A stretch of DNA of 64,000 nt, from the NCBI RefSeq assembly GCF_013170705.1, contig NZ_CP033334.1:1899501-1963500 (forward strand). Reading direction: 5' to 3'. The notes below the pieces were generated by a model, which searched no databases, was not told where the DNA came from, and saw nothing but the letters and a program-made list of their open reading frames with translations. Origin of the DNA: Mesorhizobium loti (GTDB lineage Bacteria; Pseudomonadota; Alphaproteobacteria; Rhizobiales; Rhizobiaceae). Position 1 is the stretch's first letter. Every line of letters begins with the position of its first letter. This document shows positions 1 through 7,824 of the stretch, in pieces. The position numbers were made by a program, and so were the translations under genes.

Positions 1-60
1 GCAATCTTCGCGATTGCCGCGAAGCACGATTTCAAGCCCGGCAGTGCGTCAATATACTGA
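1..60 (+). CDS. 3' end of an unidentified gene (partial)
   Basis: Reading from base 1, the first frame stays open for 19 codons and ends in a TGA at 58-60; the residues look protein-like (AIFAIAAKHDFKPGSASIY). It would be the carboxy end of a gene lying mostly outside the window and transcribed towards the sugar transport operon. No family can be assigned from so short a tail. Its stop codon lies inside the distal copy of the LacI-type operator (57-73), so if real, the gene runs right up to the operon control region. Confidence 0.35.
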   Translation, partial: AIFAIAAKHDFKPGSASIY

Positions 61-73
61 AACGTTACAGATT
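57..73. promoter_or_regulatory. Distal LacI-type operator
   Basis: The 17 bases CTGAAACGTTACAGATT are the exact reverse complement of 316-332. The centre AACGTT with a central CG step is typical of LacI/GalR-family operators. The centre of this copy (63.5) is 262 bp from the centre of the proximal copy (325.5), close to 25 turns of B-DNA, so the two sites face the same side of the helix. A looped repressor complex is an inference from this spacing. Confidence 0.6.
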
Positions 74-315
74 GCCAATCGCGTTGCGCCGATGACGAAT
101 TTGGACGCCGTGAAATTCCCTTGAGAATCCAAGGTCAAACGCCATTTCGGCATGTTTCCGGCGATTTTCATGAGCCACGGCCTGTTTTGCTCTGCGATTG
201 CTCATATTGCGACGCACAATGAAGCAGCCGATCGAGGTATTTTATTCGCGACTCGAAAAAATATCCGACGGCTTCACGCCTGGGGTTGCGCCATCCGCGC
301 AATTGCCGTATCGAA

Positions 316-335
316 AATCTGTAACGTTTCAGATT
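316..335. promoter_or_regulatory. Proximal LacI-type operator before the sugar ABC operon
   Basis: AATCTGTAACGTTTCAGATT is a 20-bp palindrome in which 9 of 10 base pairs are symmetric. It ends two bases before the GGGAGG ribosome binding site (338-343) of the binding-protein gene starting at 351. A repressor bound here would lie in the untranslated leader or over the transcription start. The cognate regulator is not in the window. Confidence 0.7.
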
Positions 336-350
336 CTGGGAGGAACCGAA

Positions 351-1589
351 ATGCGATACAAATTTCTGACCGCCGCGCTGGCGGCAACGGCCGCGCTGCA
401 GTTCGCCGGCCCGGCAGCGGCGACGGACCTGGAAGTCACTCATTGGTGGACTTCCGGTGGCGAGGCGGCGGCGGTCGCCGAACTCGCCAAGGCTTTCGAT
501 GCCACCGGCAATCACTGGGTCGACGGCGCGATTGCCGGGTCCGGCGGCACCGCGCGGCCGATCATGATCAGCCGCATCACGGGCGGCGACCCGATGGGCG
601 CCACCCAGTTCAATCACGGACGGCAAGCGGAGGAACTGGTGCAGGCCGGCCTGATGCGCGACCTGACCGATGTCGCCACCAAGGGCAAATGGACCGAGGT
701 CGTGCGGCCGAAGAGCCTGCTCGACAGCTGCACCATCGACGGCAAGATCTACTGCGTGCCGGTCAACATCCATTCCTGGCAGTGGCTGTGGCTGTCGAAC
801 GCCGCGTTCGAGAAGGCGGGCGTGCCGGTGCCGAAGGACTGGAATGAGTATGTGGCGGCCGCGCCGGCACTGGAGAAGGCAGGCATTGTCCCGCTGGCGG
901 TGGGCGGGCAGGCCTGGCAGTCGTCCGGCGCCTTCGACGTGCTGCTTGCCGCGGTCGGCGGCACCGACACCTTCCTCAAGGTCTACAAGGACAAGGACGC
1001 CAAGTTCGCGGCCGGTCCGGAAGTCGCCAAGGTGTTCAAAGCGGCCGACGATGCGCGCAAGATGGCCAAGAACACCAATGTGCAGGACTGGAACCAGGCC
1101 ACCAACATGGTCATCACCGGCAAGGCCGGCGGCCAGATCATGGGCGATTGGGCGCAAGGCGAGTTCCAGGTCGCCGGCAAGACCGCCGGCAAGGACTATA
1201 CCTGCCTTCCCGGCCTTGGCCTGAACGAGGTCATCGCCACGGGTGGCGATGCCTTCTACTTCCCGTTGCTCAAGGATGGCGACAAGGCCAAGGCGCAGGA
1301 AGTGCTGGCCGAGACCTTGCTCGATCCCAAGACCCAGGTCGCCTTCAACCTCAAGAAAGGCTCGCTGCCGGTGCGTGGCGACGTCGACCTCAACGCGGCC
1401 AACGATTGCATGAAGAAAGGCCTCGCCATCCTGGCCAAGGGCGCGGTCATCCCCTGGACCGACCAGCTGCTTTCGCAGGACAGCCAGAAGCAGAAGGAGG
1501 ACCTGTTCTCCGAGTTCTTCGCCAAGCCGGAGATGACCGTGGAAGAGGCGCAGAAGCGCTTCGCCGCCATCATCGCCTCGGCTGACTGA
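351..1589 (+). CDS. Sugar ABC transporter substrate-binding protein (CUT1 family)
   Basis: Periplasmic solute-binding lipid-free protein of 412 residues that would capture a mono- or oligosaccharide and deliver it to the permeases encoded next. It starts with a cleavable signal peptide (MRYKFLTAALAATAALQF, cleavage near AAAT), followed by the ..LEVTHWWTSGGE.. opening seen in glucose/mannose-type GtsA-like binding proteins. The frame is open upstream to 198, but ATG 351 has a GGGAGG site seven bases ahead and opens the signal peptide, so it is chosen. It is the first gene of an operon with two permeases, ATPase and catabolic enzymes. The substrate cannot be read from sequence; an aldose or disaccharide is likely. 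Confidence 0.9.
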   Translation: MRYKFLTAALAATAALQFAGPAAATDLEVTHWWTSGGEAAAVAELAKAFDATGNHWVDGAIAGSGGTARPIMISRITGGDPMGATQFNHGRQAEELVQAGLMRDLTDVATKGKWTEVVRPKSLLDSCTIDGKIYCVPVNIHSWQWLWLSNAAFEKAGVPVPKDWNEYVAAAPALEKAGIVPLAVGGQAWQSSGAFDVLLAAVGGTDTFLKVYKDKDAKFAAGPEVAKVFKAADDARKMAKNTNVQDWNQATNMVITGKAGGQIMGDWAQGEFQVAGKTAGKDYTCLPGLGLNEVIATGGDAFYFPLLKDGDKAKAQEVLAETLLDPKTQVAFNLKKGSLPVRGDVDLNAANDCMKKGLAILAKGAVIPWTDQLLSQDSQKQKEDLFSEFFAKPEMTVEEAQKRFAAIIASAD

Positions 1590-1606
1590 CCGCCGGGGTC
1601 CTCCCG

Positions 1607-1638
1607 ACTCCCGGTCTTGCAAGCGCAGGACCGGGAGT
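1607..1638 (+). promoter_or_regulatory. Intercistronic hairpin after the binding-protein gene
   Basis: ACTCCCGGTC (1607-1616) pairs perfectly with GACCGGGAGT (1629-1638) across a 12-base loop, in the gap between the binding-protein and first permease genes. There is no U-run, so it is not a simple terminator. In many ABC operons such a hairpin protects the upstream mRNA so that binding protein outnumbers permease; that role here is inferred. Confidence 0.6.
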
Positions 1639-1671
1639 GACCACCTTTCCCTTTTCAACGCGGCTGGCGAG

Positions 1672-2565
1672 ATGAGCAAGAGCGAACGCCCGAACCAGCT
1701 TTTTCGCAATCTCAATGCGAAGATCGCTTCGATCCCGATGATCCTCACCGCGCTGGTGGTGTTCGTCGGCGGCACGGCGTGGACGGTGCTCTATTCCTTC
1801 ACCAATTCGAAGCTGCTGCCGCGGCTGAATTTCGTCGGCCTCGACCAGTATTACCGATTGTGGGCGACGCCACGCTGGCTGATTTCGATCGAGAACCTTC
1901 TGATCTACGGCGTGATCTCGCTGGTGTTCTCGCTGGTGATCGGCTTCATCCTGGCGGCGCTGCTCGACCAGAAGATCCGCTTCGAGGACACGTTTCGCAC
2001 CATCTTCCTCTATCCCTTCGCGCTGTCCTTCATCGTGACCGGCCTTGTCTGGCAATGGCTGCTCAATCCGGATTTCGGAATCCAGGGCGTGATACGAAGG
2101 CTTGGCTGGACGAGCTTCAATTTCGATCCGCTCTACGATTCCAGCATCGTCATCTACGGCATATCGATCGCGGCGCTCTGGCAAGGCACCGGGCTCATCA
2201 TGTGCCTGATGCTGGCCGGCCTACGCGGCATAGACGAGGATATCTGGAAGGCCGCCCGGGTGGACGGGATACCGATGTGGAAGACCTATCTGTTCATCAT
2301 CATCCCGATGATGCGGCCGGTCTTCATCACCACGCTGGTCATCATCGCGTCGGGCATCGTCAAGGTCTATGACCTCGTCGTCGCCCAGACCAGTGGCGGG
2401 CCGGGCATCGCCTCCGAAGTGCCGGCAAAATATGTCTACGACTACATGTTCTTCGCCCAGAATCTCGGCCAGGGCTTTGCCGCCTCGACCATGATGCTGC
2501 TCTCGGTGATGATCGTCATCGTCCCGTGGGCCTATCTCGAATTCGGAGGCAGGAAGCGTGTCTGA
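1672..2565 (+). CDS. Sugar ABC transporter permease (MalF/UgpA-like)
   Basis: Inner-membrane permease subunit of 297 residues with about six hydrophobic helices. The EAA loop that contacts the ATPase is visible as KAARVDGIPMWKTYLFIIIP near residue 200. It lies 82 bp after the binding-protein gene, separated by a stable hairpin, and its last eight bases overlap the next permease gene. It should form the heterodimeric channel with the 2558-3493 product. Assignment to the CUT1 (BPD_transp_1) class is firm; the sugar is unknown. Confidence 0.92.
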   Translation: MSKSERPNQLFRNLNAKIASIPMILTALVVFVGGTAWTVLYSFTNSKLLPRLNFVGLDQYYRLWATPRWLISIENLLIYGVISLVFSLVIGFILAALLDQKIRFEDTFRTIFLYPFALSFIVTGLVWQWLLNPDFGIQGVIRRLGWTSFNFDPLYDSSIVIYGISIAALWQGTGLIMCLMLAGLRGIDEDIWKAARVDGIPMWKTYLFIIIPMMRPVFITTLVIIASGIVKVYDLVVAQTSGGPGIASEVPAKYVYDYMFFAQNLGQGFAASTMMLLSVMIVIVPWAYLEFGGRKRV

Positions 2566-3493
2566 CCATGCCGTCTCCCTGTCCGCGCCGTCCGGCGCCA
2601 TTCGCGCCGATGCCTCGGGGCCGAGCGGGTCGAAGCCGCGCCACATGTTCTCTCGCCGCAACATCTTTCTCTATGGCACGCTCATCGTCGTGGCGCTCTA
2701 CTACCTCTTGCCGCTCTATGTGATGATCGTCACCTCGCTCAAGGGCATGCCGGAAATCCGCCTCGGCAACATCTTTTCGCCGCCGCTCGAGATCACTTTC
2801 GAGCCGTGGGTCAAGGCGTGGTCGACGGCTTGCACCGGCCTCAATTGCGACGGGCTTTCGCGCGGCTTCTGGAACTCCGTCCGCATCACCGTCCCCTCGG
2901 TGATCCTGTCGATCGCGATTGCGTCCGTAAACGGCTATGCCCTGGCAAACTGGCGCTTCAAGGGCGCCGACACTTTCTTCATCATCCTGATCGTCGGCGC
3001 CTTCATCCCCTACCAGGTGATGATCTATCCGATCGTCATCATCCTGCGCGAGATCGGGCTCTATGGCAGCCTGAGCGGACTGGTGGTCGTCCACTCGATT
3101 TTCGGCATGCCGATACTGACACTTCTGTTCCGCAACTATTTCACCTCCATGCCGGAGGAGCTGTTCCGGGCGGCGCGTGTCGACGGCGCCGGCTTCTGGG
3201 GCATCTATCTGCGGATCATGCTGCCGATGTCGCTGCCGATCTTCGTCGTCGCCGTCATCCTGCAGGTGACAGGCATCTGGAACGACTTCCTGTTCGGTGT
3301 CGTCTACACGCGCCCCGACACCTATCCGATGACGGTGCAGCTCAACAACATCGTCAATTCGGTGCAGGGCGTGAAGGAATACAACGTCAACATGGCGGCC
3401 ACCATCCTGACCGGGCTGGTCCCGCTCGTCATCTACTTCATTTCCGGCAGGCTTTTCGTGCGTGGCATCGCTGCTGGCGCGGTGAAAGGATAA
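2558..3493 (+). CDS. Sugar ABC transporter permease (MalG/UgpE-like)
   Basis: Second permease subunit, 311 residues, with an amino-terminal cytoplasmic stretch of about 30 residues and then six predicted helices. The EAA loop RAARVDGAGFWGIYLRIMLP is followed by the carboxy-terminal helices usual for the MalG type. The start overlaps the preceding permease by eight bases, which suggests translational coupling, and the stop is followed after two bases by the ATPase start. The protein has an insertion around TACTGLNCDGLSRGFWNS, seen in the glucose-type CUT1 subgroup. Confidence 0.92.
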   Translation: MSDHAVSLSAPSGAIRADASGPSGSKPRHMFSRRNIFLYGTLIVVALYYLLPLYVMIVTSLKGMPEIRLGNIFSPPLEITFEPWVKAWSTACTGLNCDGLSRGFWNSVRITVPSVILSIAIASVNGYALANWRFKGADTFFIILIVGAFIPYQVMIYPIVIILREIGLYGSLSGLVVVHSIFGMPILTLLFRNYFTSMPEELFRAARVDGAGFWGIYLRIMLPMSLPIFVVAVILQVTGIWNDFLFGVVYTRPDTYPMTVQLNNIVNSVQGVKEYNVNMAATILTGLVPLVIYFISGRLFVRGIAAGAVKG

Positions 3494-3495
3494 GG

Positions 3496-4599
3496 ATGGC
3501 CGAAATCGCAAACCCCAGCGTGTCGATCCAGGATCTGTCGCTGAACTATGGCGCGGTGTCGGTTCTGCAGACCCTCAATCTCGATATCGCCGAGGGCGAG
3601 TTCATCGTGCTCTTGGGCCCCTCCGGCTGCGGCAAGTCGACCTTGCTCAACTGCATTGCCGGGCTGCTCGACATTTCGAAGGGCCGCGTCTTCATCAAGG
3701 GCAAGAACGTCACCTGGGAAGAGCCCAAGGATCGCGGCATCGGCATGGTGTTCCAGTCCTACGCGCTCTATCCGCAAATGACGGTGGAGAAGAACCTGTC
3801 CTTCGGCCTGCGTGTCGCAGGCGTGCCCAGGGACGAGATCGCCAGGCGTATCGCGCGTGCCGCGGAGATCCTGCAGATCGAGCCGCTGCTGCAACGCAAG
3901 CCCTCCGCGCTTTCCGGGGGCCAGCGCCAGCGCGTTGCGATCGGGAGGGCACTGGTGCGCGATGTCGACGTCTTCCTGTTCGACGAGCCGCTGTCCAATC
4001 TCGATGCCAAGCTGCGCTCGGAACTGCGCGTCGAGATCAAGCTCTTGCACCGCAAATTGCAGAACACCATGATCTACGTCACCCACGACCAGATCGAGGC
4101 GATGACGCTTGCCGATCGCATCGCGGTGATGAAGGGTGGCGTCATCCAGCAACTGGACGCGCCGCAAACCATCTACAACCGGCCGGTCAACCGGTTTGTC
4201 GCCGGGTTCCTGGGGTCGCCGGCGATGAATTTCATCGAGGGCCAACTGGAAGCGGGCGACAGCCCTGTATTCGCCGCCGATGGCGTTTCGATACCGCTCG
4301 ACCGATATGAGTTCGACAAGGATGGCGGCAGCGCCGGCAAGTCCTGCGTGTTCGGCATCAGGCCCGAGCACATAGCCTTTGGAGATGCGGCCAGGGCAAT
4401 GCCTTTCACGGCCGAGTCGGCGGTTGAGATCGTCGAGCCGATGGGCTCCGATACACTGGTGTGGACAAAGCTCGGCGGCCGTAATTTTTCCTTCCGCGTC
4501 GAGGCGGAAAAGACGCTGCGCACCGGCGATCCGGTCCGGATCGGCTTCGACCCGGCCCGCGCCTCGCTGTTCGACACCCCATCCGGCGGCCGCATGTAG
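3496..4599 (+). CDS. Sugar ABC transporter ATP-binding protein (MalK/UgpC-like)
   Basis: ATPase of 367 residues that powers the sugar importer. Walker A GPSGCGKST is at residues 41-49, the signature LSGGQRQRVAIGRAL and Walker B VFLFDEP follow, and the switch histidine sits in VTHDQ. The last ~130 residues form the MOP-like regulatory domain typical of CUT1 ATPases. The start at 3496 follows the permease stop by two bases; a much longer upstream open frame overlaps the permease and is not used. The sequence lacks any sign of decay. Confidence 0.93.
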   Translation: MAEIANPSVSIQDLSLNYGAVSVLQTLNLDIAEGEFIVLLGPSGCGKSTLLNCIAGLLDISKGRVFIKGKNVTWEEPKDRGIGMVFQSYALYPQMTVEKNLSFGLRVAGVPRDEIARRIARAAEILQIEPLLQRKPSALSGGQRQRVAIGRALVRDVDVFLFDEPLSNLDAKLRSELRVEIKLLHRKLQNTMIYVTHDQIEAMTLADRIAVMKGGVIQQLDAPQTIYNRPVNRFVAGFLGSPAMNFIEGQLEAGDSPVFAADGVSIPLDRYEFDKDGGSAGKSCVFGIRPEHIAFGDAARAMPFTAESAVEIVEPMGSDTLVWTKLGGRNFSFRVEAEKTLRTGDPVRIGFDPARASLFDTPSGGRM

Positions 4600-4650
4600 C
4601 TTCCAAAGCCATCCTTCCAAAGACACTCCACAAGCAAACGGACAGAGACG

Positions 4651-5397
4651 ATGAACTGGTCATTTCAACTTTACAGCGCCCGCAATTTCCAACCCTGGGA
4701 GGGCGTGCTCGCCACACTCGGCAAGCTCGGCTACACGCAAGTCGAAGGCTTCGGCGGCGTCTATGAAAATCCCAAGGCCTTCCGCGCCGAACTCGACAGG
4801 AATGGCCTTTCCATGCCGACCGGGCATTTCTCCATCGATGCGCTGGAGAAGGATTTCGACGGCGTGCGCAGGATCGCCGAGGCGCTCGGCATCAAGCTTT
4901 TGATCTGCCCCTATCTGGTTGCGGAGGGCAGGCCGTCGGACGCTGCCGGCTGGCGCGGCTTCGGCGAGCGCCTGGCCAGGGTTGGCGAAGCGGCCTCAAA
5001 GGCCGGTTATGGCTTTGCCTGGCACAACCATGATTTCGAGTTCAAGGCACTTGCCGACGGCTCGGTGCCGCAGGATCACATCCTGTCTTCCGCCCCCGGT
5101 GTCGGCTGGGAGATGGACCTCGCCTGGGTGGTGCGCGGCGGCGCCGATCCAGTGCCGTGGATCGAAAAGCATGGCAAGCGCATCGTCGCCGTGCATGTGA
5201 AGGACATCGCCAGGCCGGGCGAAGGCCTGGATGAGGACGGCTGGTCGGATGTCGGCCATGGCACCATCGACTGGGCCGGCCTGATCAAGCTGCTGCGGGC
5301 CAGCAGCGCGGCAAAATACTTTGTCATGGAACAGGACAATCCAAACGACATCGAGCGTTTCGCCCGACGTTCGATCGCAACCGTCAAGAATTACTAG
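4651..5397 (+). CDS. Sugar phosphate isomerase/epimerase family protein
   Basis: Cytosolic TIM-barrel protein of 248 residues of the xylose isomerase-like (AP_endonuc_2) superfamily. Conserved metal-site features include WHNHDFEF, the EMDLAWV strand, HVKDI and FVMEQDNP near the end. Members isomerise, epimerise or dehydrate sugars and keto-inositols (IolE/IolI type). It lies 51 bp after the ATPase and 11 bp before a Gfo/Idh/MocA dehydrogenase, a pairing common in rhizobial operons for oxidised or unusual sugars, so it probably acts on the imported sugar after oxidation. The exact reaction is not known. Confidence 0.85.
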   Translation: MNWSFQLYSARNFQPWEGVLATLGKLGYTQVEGFGGVYENPKAFRAELDRNGLSMPTGHFSIDALEKDFDGVRRIAEALGIKLLICPYLVAEGRPSDAAGWRGFGERLARVGEAASKAGYGFAWHNHDFEFKALADGSVPQDHILSSAPGVGWEMDLAWVVRGGADPVPWIEKHGKRIVAVHVKDIARPGEGLDEDGWSDVGHGTIDWAGLIKLLRASSAAKYFVMEQDNPNDIERFARRSIATVKNY

Positions 5398-5408
5398 GAC
5401 CGATCACC

Positions 5409-6551
5409 ATGGCAAAGAAACTGGGTATTGGCGTTATCGGCTGCGGCAACATCTCGAAGGCGTATTTCACGCTGGCGCCGCTGTTCCGCGGCATCGAGAT
5501 GCGTGCATGCGCCGACATCAACATGGACGCGGCCAGGGCGCGAGCGAAGGAGTTCAAGCTGAGCGCCGAGACTGTCGAGGATCTGCTCAAGGCCGAAGAC
5601 ATCGACATCATCGTCAACCTGACGATCCCGGCGGTGCACTACGAGGTGTCGAAACAGGTGCTCGACGCCGGCAAGCACGTCTATTCGGAAAAGCCGTTCG
5701 TGCTCTCGCTCAAGGAGGGCCAGGACCTCAAGGCGCGCGCCGAGAAGAAGGGGCTGCGCATCGGCTCGGCGCCCGACACTTTCCTCGGTGGCGCGCACCA
5801 GCTGGTGCGTGAGCTGATCGATGAGGGGAAGCTCGGCAAGATCACCAGCGGCACCTGCCATGTGATGGGCCACGGCATGGAACACTGGCACCCCAATCCG
5901 GATTTCTTCTTCCAGCCGGGCGCCGGACCGGTGCTCGATATCGGGCCGTACTACATCACCAATCTGATCCAGCTGATCGGGCCGGTGAAGCAGGTGGCGG
6001 CCTTCGCGACGACGCCTGCCAAGGAGCGGACGATTTCATCGAAACCGCGCGCGGGCGAAAAAATCCCGGTCAACACGCCGACCACCATTCATGCCGTTCT
6101 GGAATTCGAGAACGGCGCCGTGGTGACGCTCAACACCAGCTGGGATGTCTGGGCCCATGACCACGCGCCGATGGAGCTCTATGGCGAGGCGGGCACGGTG
6201 TTCGTGCCGGATCCGAACTTCTTCGGCGGCGACGTACGCTTCACCGAAGAGGGCAAGCCGGTCAAGAAGCTGCCGAAATGGAAGCACCCGCTTGGCGTCC
6301 CGAATGAAATGCACGGCCAGGGCATGATGGCCAATTACCGCACGTCAGGCCTCGCCGACATGGCGCTGGCGATCGTCGAGGGGCGGCCGCACCGCTGTTC
6401 GATGGAACTGGCGCTGCACGCCGTCGATGTCATGACCGGCATCCTGCGCTCCGGCGAGACGGGAAAATTCGTCGTCATGCAGACGACCTGCGAGCGGCCG
6501 GCCGCGCTTGGCGTCAAGGCAGCCAAGGAACTGCTGGCGAAGAAGAAGTAG
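5409..6551 (+). CDS. Gfo/Idh/MocA family NAD(P)-dependent oxidoreductase
   Basis: Dehydrogenase of 380 residues. The amino-terminal Rossmann fold carries GVIGCGNIS at residues 9-17, and the EKPF motif (..YSEKPFVLS..) marks the catalytic lysine region typical of the family. The carboxy-terminal alpha/beta domain begins near residue 130. The family oxidises sugars or inositols at a ring carbon with NAD(P). It follows the isomerase gene by 11 bp in the transporter operon, so it is likely the first catabolic step for the imported sugar. The substrate cannot be named from sequence. Confidence 0.9.
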   Translation: MAKKLGIGVIGCGNISKAYFTLAPLFRGIEMRACADINMDAARARAKEFKLSAETVEDLLKAEDIDIIVNLTIPAVHYEVSKQVLDAGKHVYSEKPFVLSLKEGQDLKARAEKKGLRIGSAPDTFLGGAHQLVRELIDEGKLGKITSGTCHVMGHGMEHWHPNPDFFFQPGAGPVLDIGPYYITNLIQLIGPVKQVAAFATTPAKERTISSKPRAGEKIPVNTPTTIHAVLEFENGAVVTLNTSWDVWAHDHAPMELYGEAGTVFVPDPNFFGGDVRFTEEGKPVKKLPKWKHPLGVPNEMHGQGMMANYRTSGLADMALAIVEGRPHRCSMELALHAVDVMTGILRSGETGKFVVMQTTCERPAALGVKAAKELLAKKK

Positions 6552-6559
6552 GTCACGAG

Positions 6560-6607
6560 ATTATCGATAATTTTGATCGGTCCCTCTCCCCGTTTTCTTG
6601 GGGAGAG
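6560..6607. repeat. Short intergenic palindromes
   Basis: ATTATCGATAAT (6560-6571) is a perfect 12-bp palindrome, and CTCTCCCC (6584-6591) pairs with GGGGAGAG (6600-6607). The second resembles one arm of the dispersed CTCCCC repeat found more completely at 60062-60204. It sits in the gap between the dehydrogenase and the aldo/keto reductase and could mark a partial transcription end. Confidence 0.45.
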
Positions 6608-6686
6608 AATAAAGGGTAGGGCGCCGGGCCAGCTTACCGCGGTGTGATGAGGCTGGCCGGTCTGTTCAGATTCGAGGATATTTCCC

Positions 6687-7733
6687 ATGCCCTATGTCGC
6701 CGCCGAAAATCGCTATGAAAAAATGATCTACAACCGTTGCGGACGCTCCGGCCTCAAGCTGCCGGCGATCTCGCTCGGTCTGTGGCACAATTTCGGCAAT
6801 GACACGCCGCACCGGACCAAGCAGGCGATCGTGCGCAAGGCCTTCGATCTCGGCATCACCCATTTCGACCTCGCCAACAATTACGGACCACCGCCCGGTT
6901 CGGCCGAGACCGCCTTCGGCGAAATCCTGCGCACCGATTTCGCCGGCTACCGCGACGAGCTGATCATCTCGACCAAGGCAGGCTATGAAATGTGGGCGGG
7001 GCCTTACGGCGAATGGGGCGGGCGCAAATACTTGCTGGCCAGTCTCGACCAGAGCCTGAAGCGGATGGGGCTCGACTATGTCGACATCTTCTATTCGCAC
7101 CGCTTCGATCCCGACACGCCGCTTGAAGAAACCATGGGGGCGCTCGACCATGCGGTGCGCTCAGGCAAGGCGCTCTATGCCGGCATCTCGTCCTACAACT
7201 CGCAGCGCACCCGCGAGGCGGCGGACATATTGAGGCAGCTCGGCACGCCCTGCGTCATTCACCAGCCGAGCTATTCGATGCTGAACCGCTGGGTCGAGGA
7301 AGACGGGTTGCTCGACACGCTTGAGGGGCTCGGCGTCGGCTCGATCGTGTTCTCGCCATTGGCCCAGGGCATGCTGACCGACAAATATCTCGGTGGTATC
7401 CCCGAGGGCAGCCGCGCCACGCAGGGCAAATCGCTGAAGACCGCTTTCATCAATGACAAGACCGTCACCAACATCAAGGCGCTCAACGTCATTGCCGGCA
7501 GGCGCGGCCAGACGCTGGCGCAGATGGCGCTGGCCTGGGTGTTGCGCAAGGGCAAGGTAACGTCGGCACTGATCGGCGCCAGCCGGCCGGAACAGGTCGA
7601 GGACTGCGTCGGCGCGCTGAAGGTGCTCGACTTCAGCGATGCCGAACTGGCCGAGATCGATAGCTACGCGCGCGAATCCGACATCAATCTGTGGGCGGCC
7701 TCCGCCGAGCGCAAAGGCCCTGCGAGAAAGTAG
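6687..7733 (+). CDS. Aldo/keto reductase (YghZ/MgrA-like)
   Basis: NADPH-dependent aldo/keto reductase of 348 residues, full length for the L-glyceraldehyde 3-phosphate reductase (YghZ) subgroup. The catalytic tetrad reads as D61, Y66, K97 and H138 (ITHFDLANNYGPP, STKAGY, YSHRFDP). The fold is a single TIM barrel, cytosolic. It lies 135 bp after the dehydrogenase, beyond a small repeat, on the same strand, so it may belong to the same regulon. It could reduce an aldehyde intermediate of the sugar pathway or act in methylglyoxal detoxification; the sequence does not decide. Confidence 0.9.
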   Translation: MPYVAAENRYEKMIYNRCGRSGLKLPAISLGLWHNFGNDTPHRTKQAIVRKAFDLGITHFDLANNYGPPPGSAETAFGEILRTDFAGYRDELIISTKAGYEMWAGPYGEWGGRKYLLASLDQSLKRMGLDYVDIFYSHRFDPDTPLEETMGALDHAVRSGKALYAGISSYNSQRTREAADILRQLGTPCVIHQPSYSMLNRWVEEDGLLDTLEGLGVGSIVFSPLAQGMLTDKYLGGIPEGSRATQGKSLKTAFINDKTVTNIKALNVIAGRRGQTLAQMALAWVLRKGKVTSALIGASRPEQVEDCVGALKVLDFSDAELAEIDSYARESDINLWAASAERKGPARK

Positions 7734-7772
7734 CCTCGCCAGGAGATAGGCTGGCCTGGCAAGCCGGCAAAC

Positions 7773-7800
7773 AAAACGGCGGGACATGTCCCGCCGTTTT
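7773..7800. terminator. Bidirectional terminator, perfect 28-bp palindrome
   Basis: Bases 7773-7800 are a perfect palindrome: AAAACGGCGGGACA followed by its exact complement TGTCCCGCCGTTTT. The GC-rich stem with A-run before and T-run after works as an intrinsic terminator on both strands. It separates the convergent aldo/keto reductase and trypsin-like protease genes, as expected of a shared terminator. Confidence 0.88.
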
Positions 7801-7824
7801 CACGTTGACGCACATGGCCGGGCT

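Noticed and set aside
168..1775. A 535-codon minus-strand frame over the sugar-binding protein gene
   Set aside because: The plus strand encodes a clear signal peptide and binding-protein sequence; the minus frame is a GC-rich shadow.
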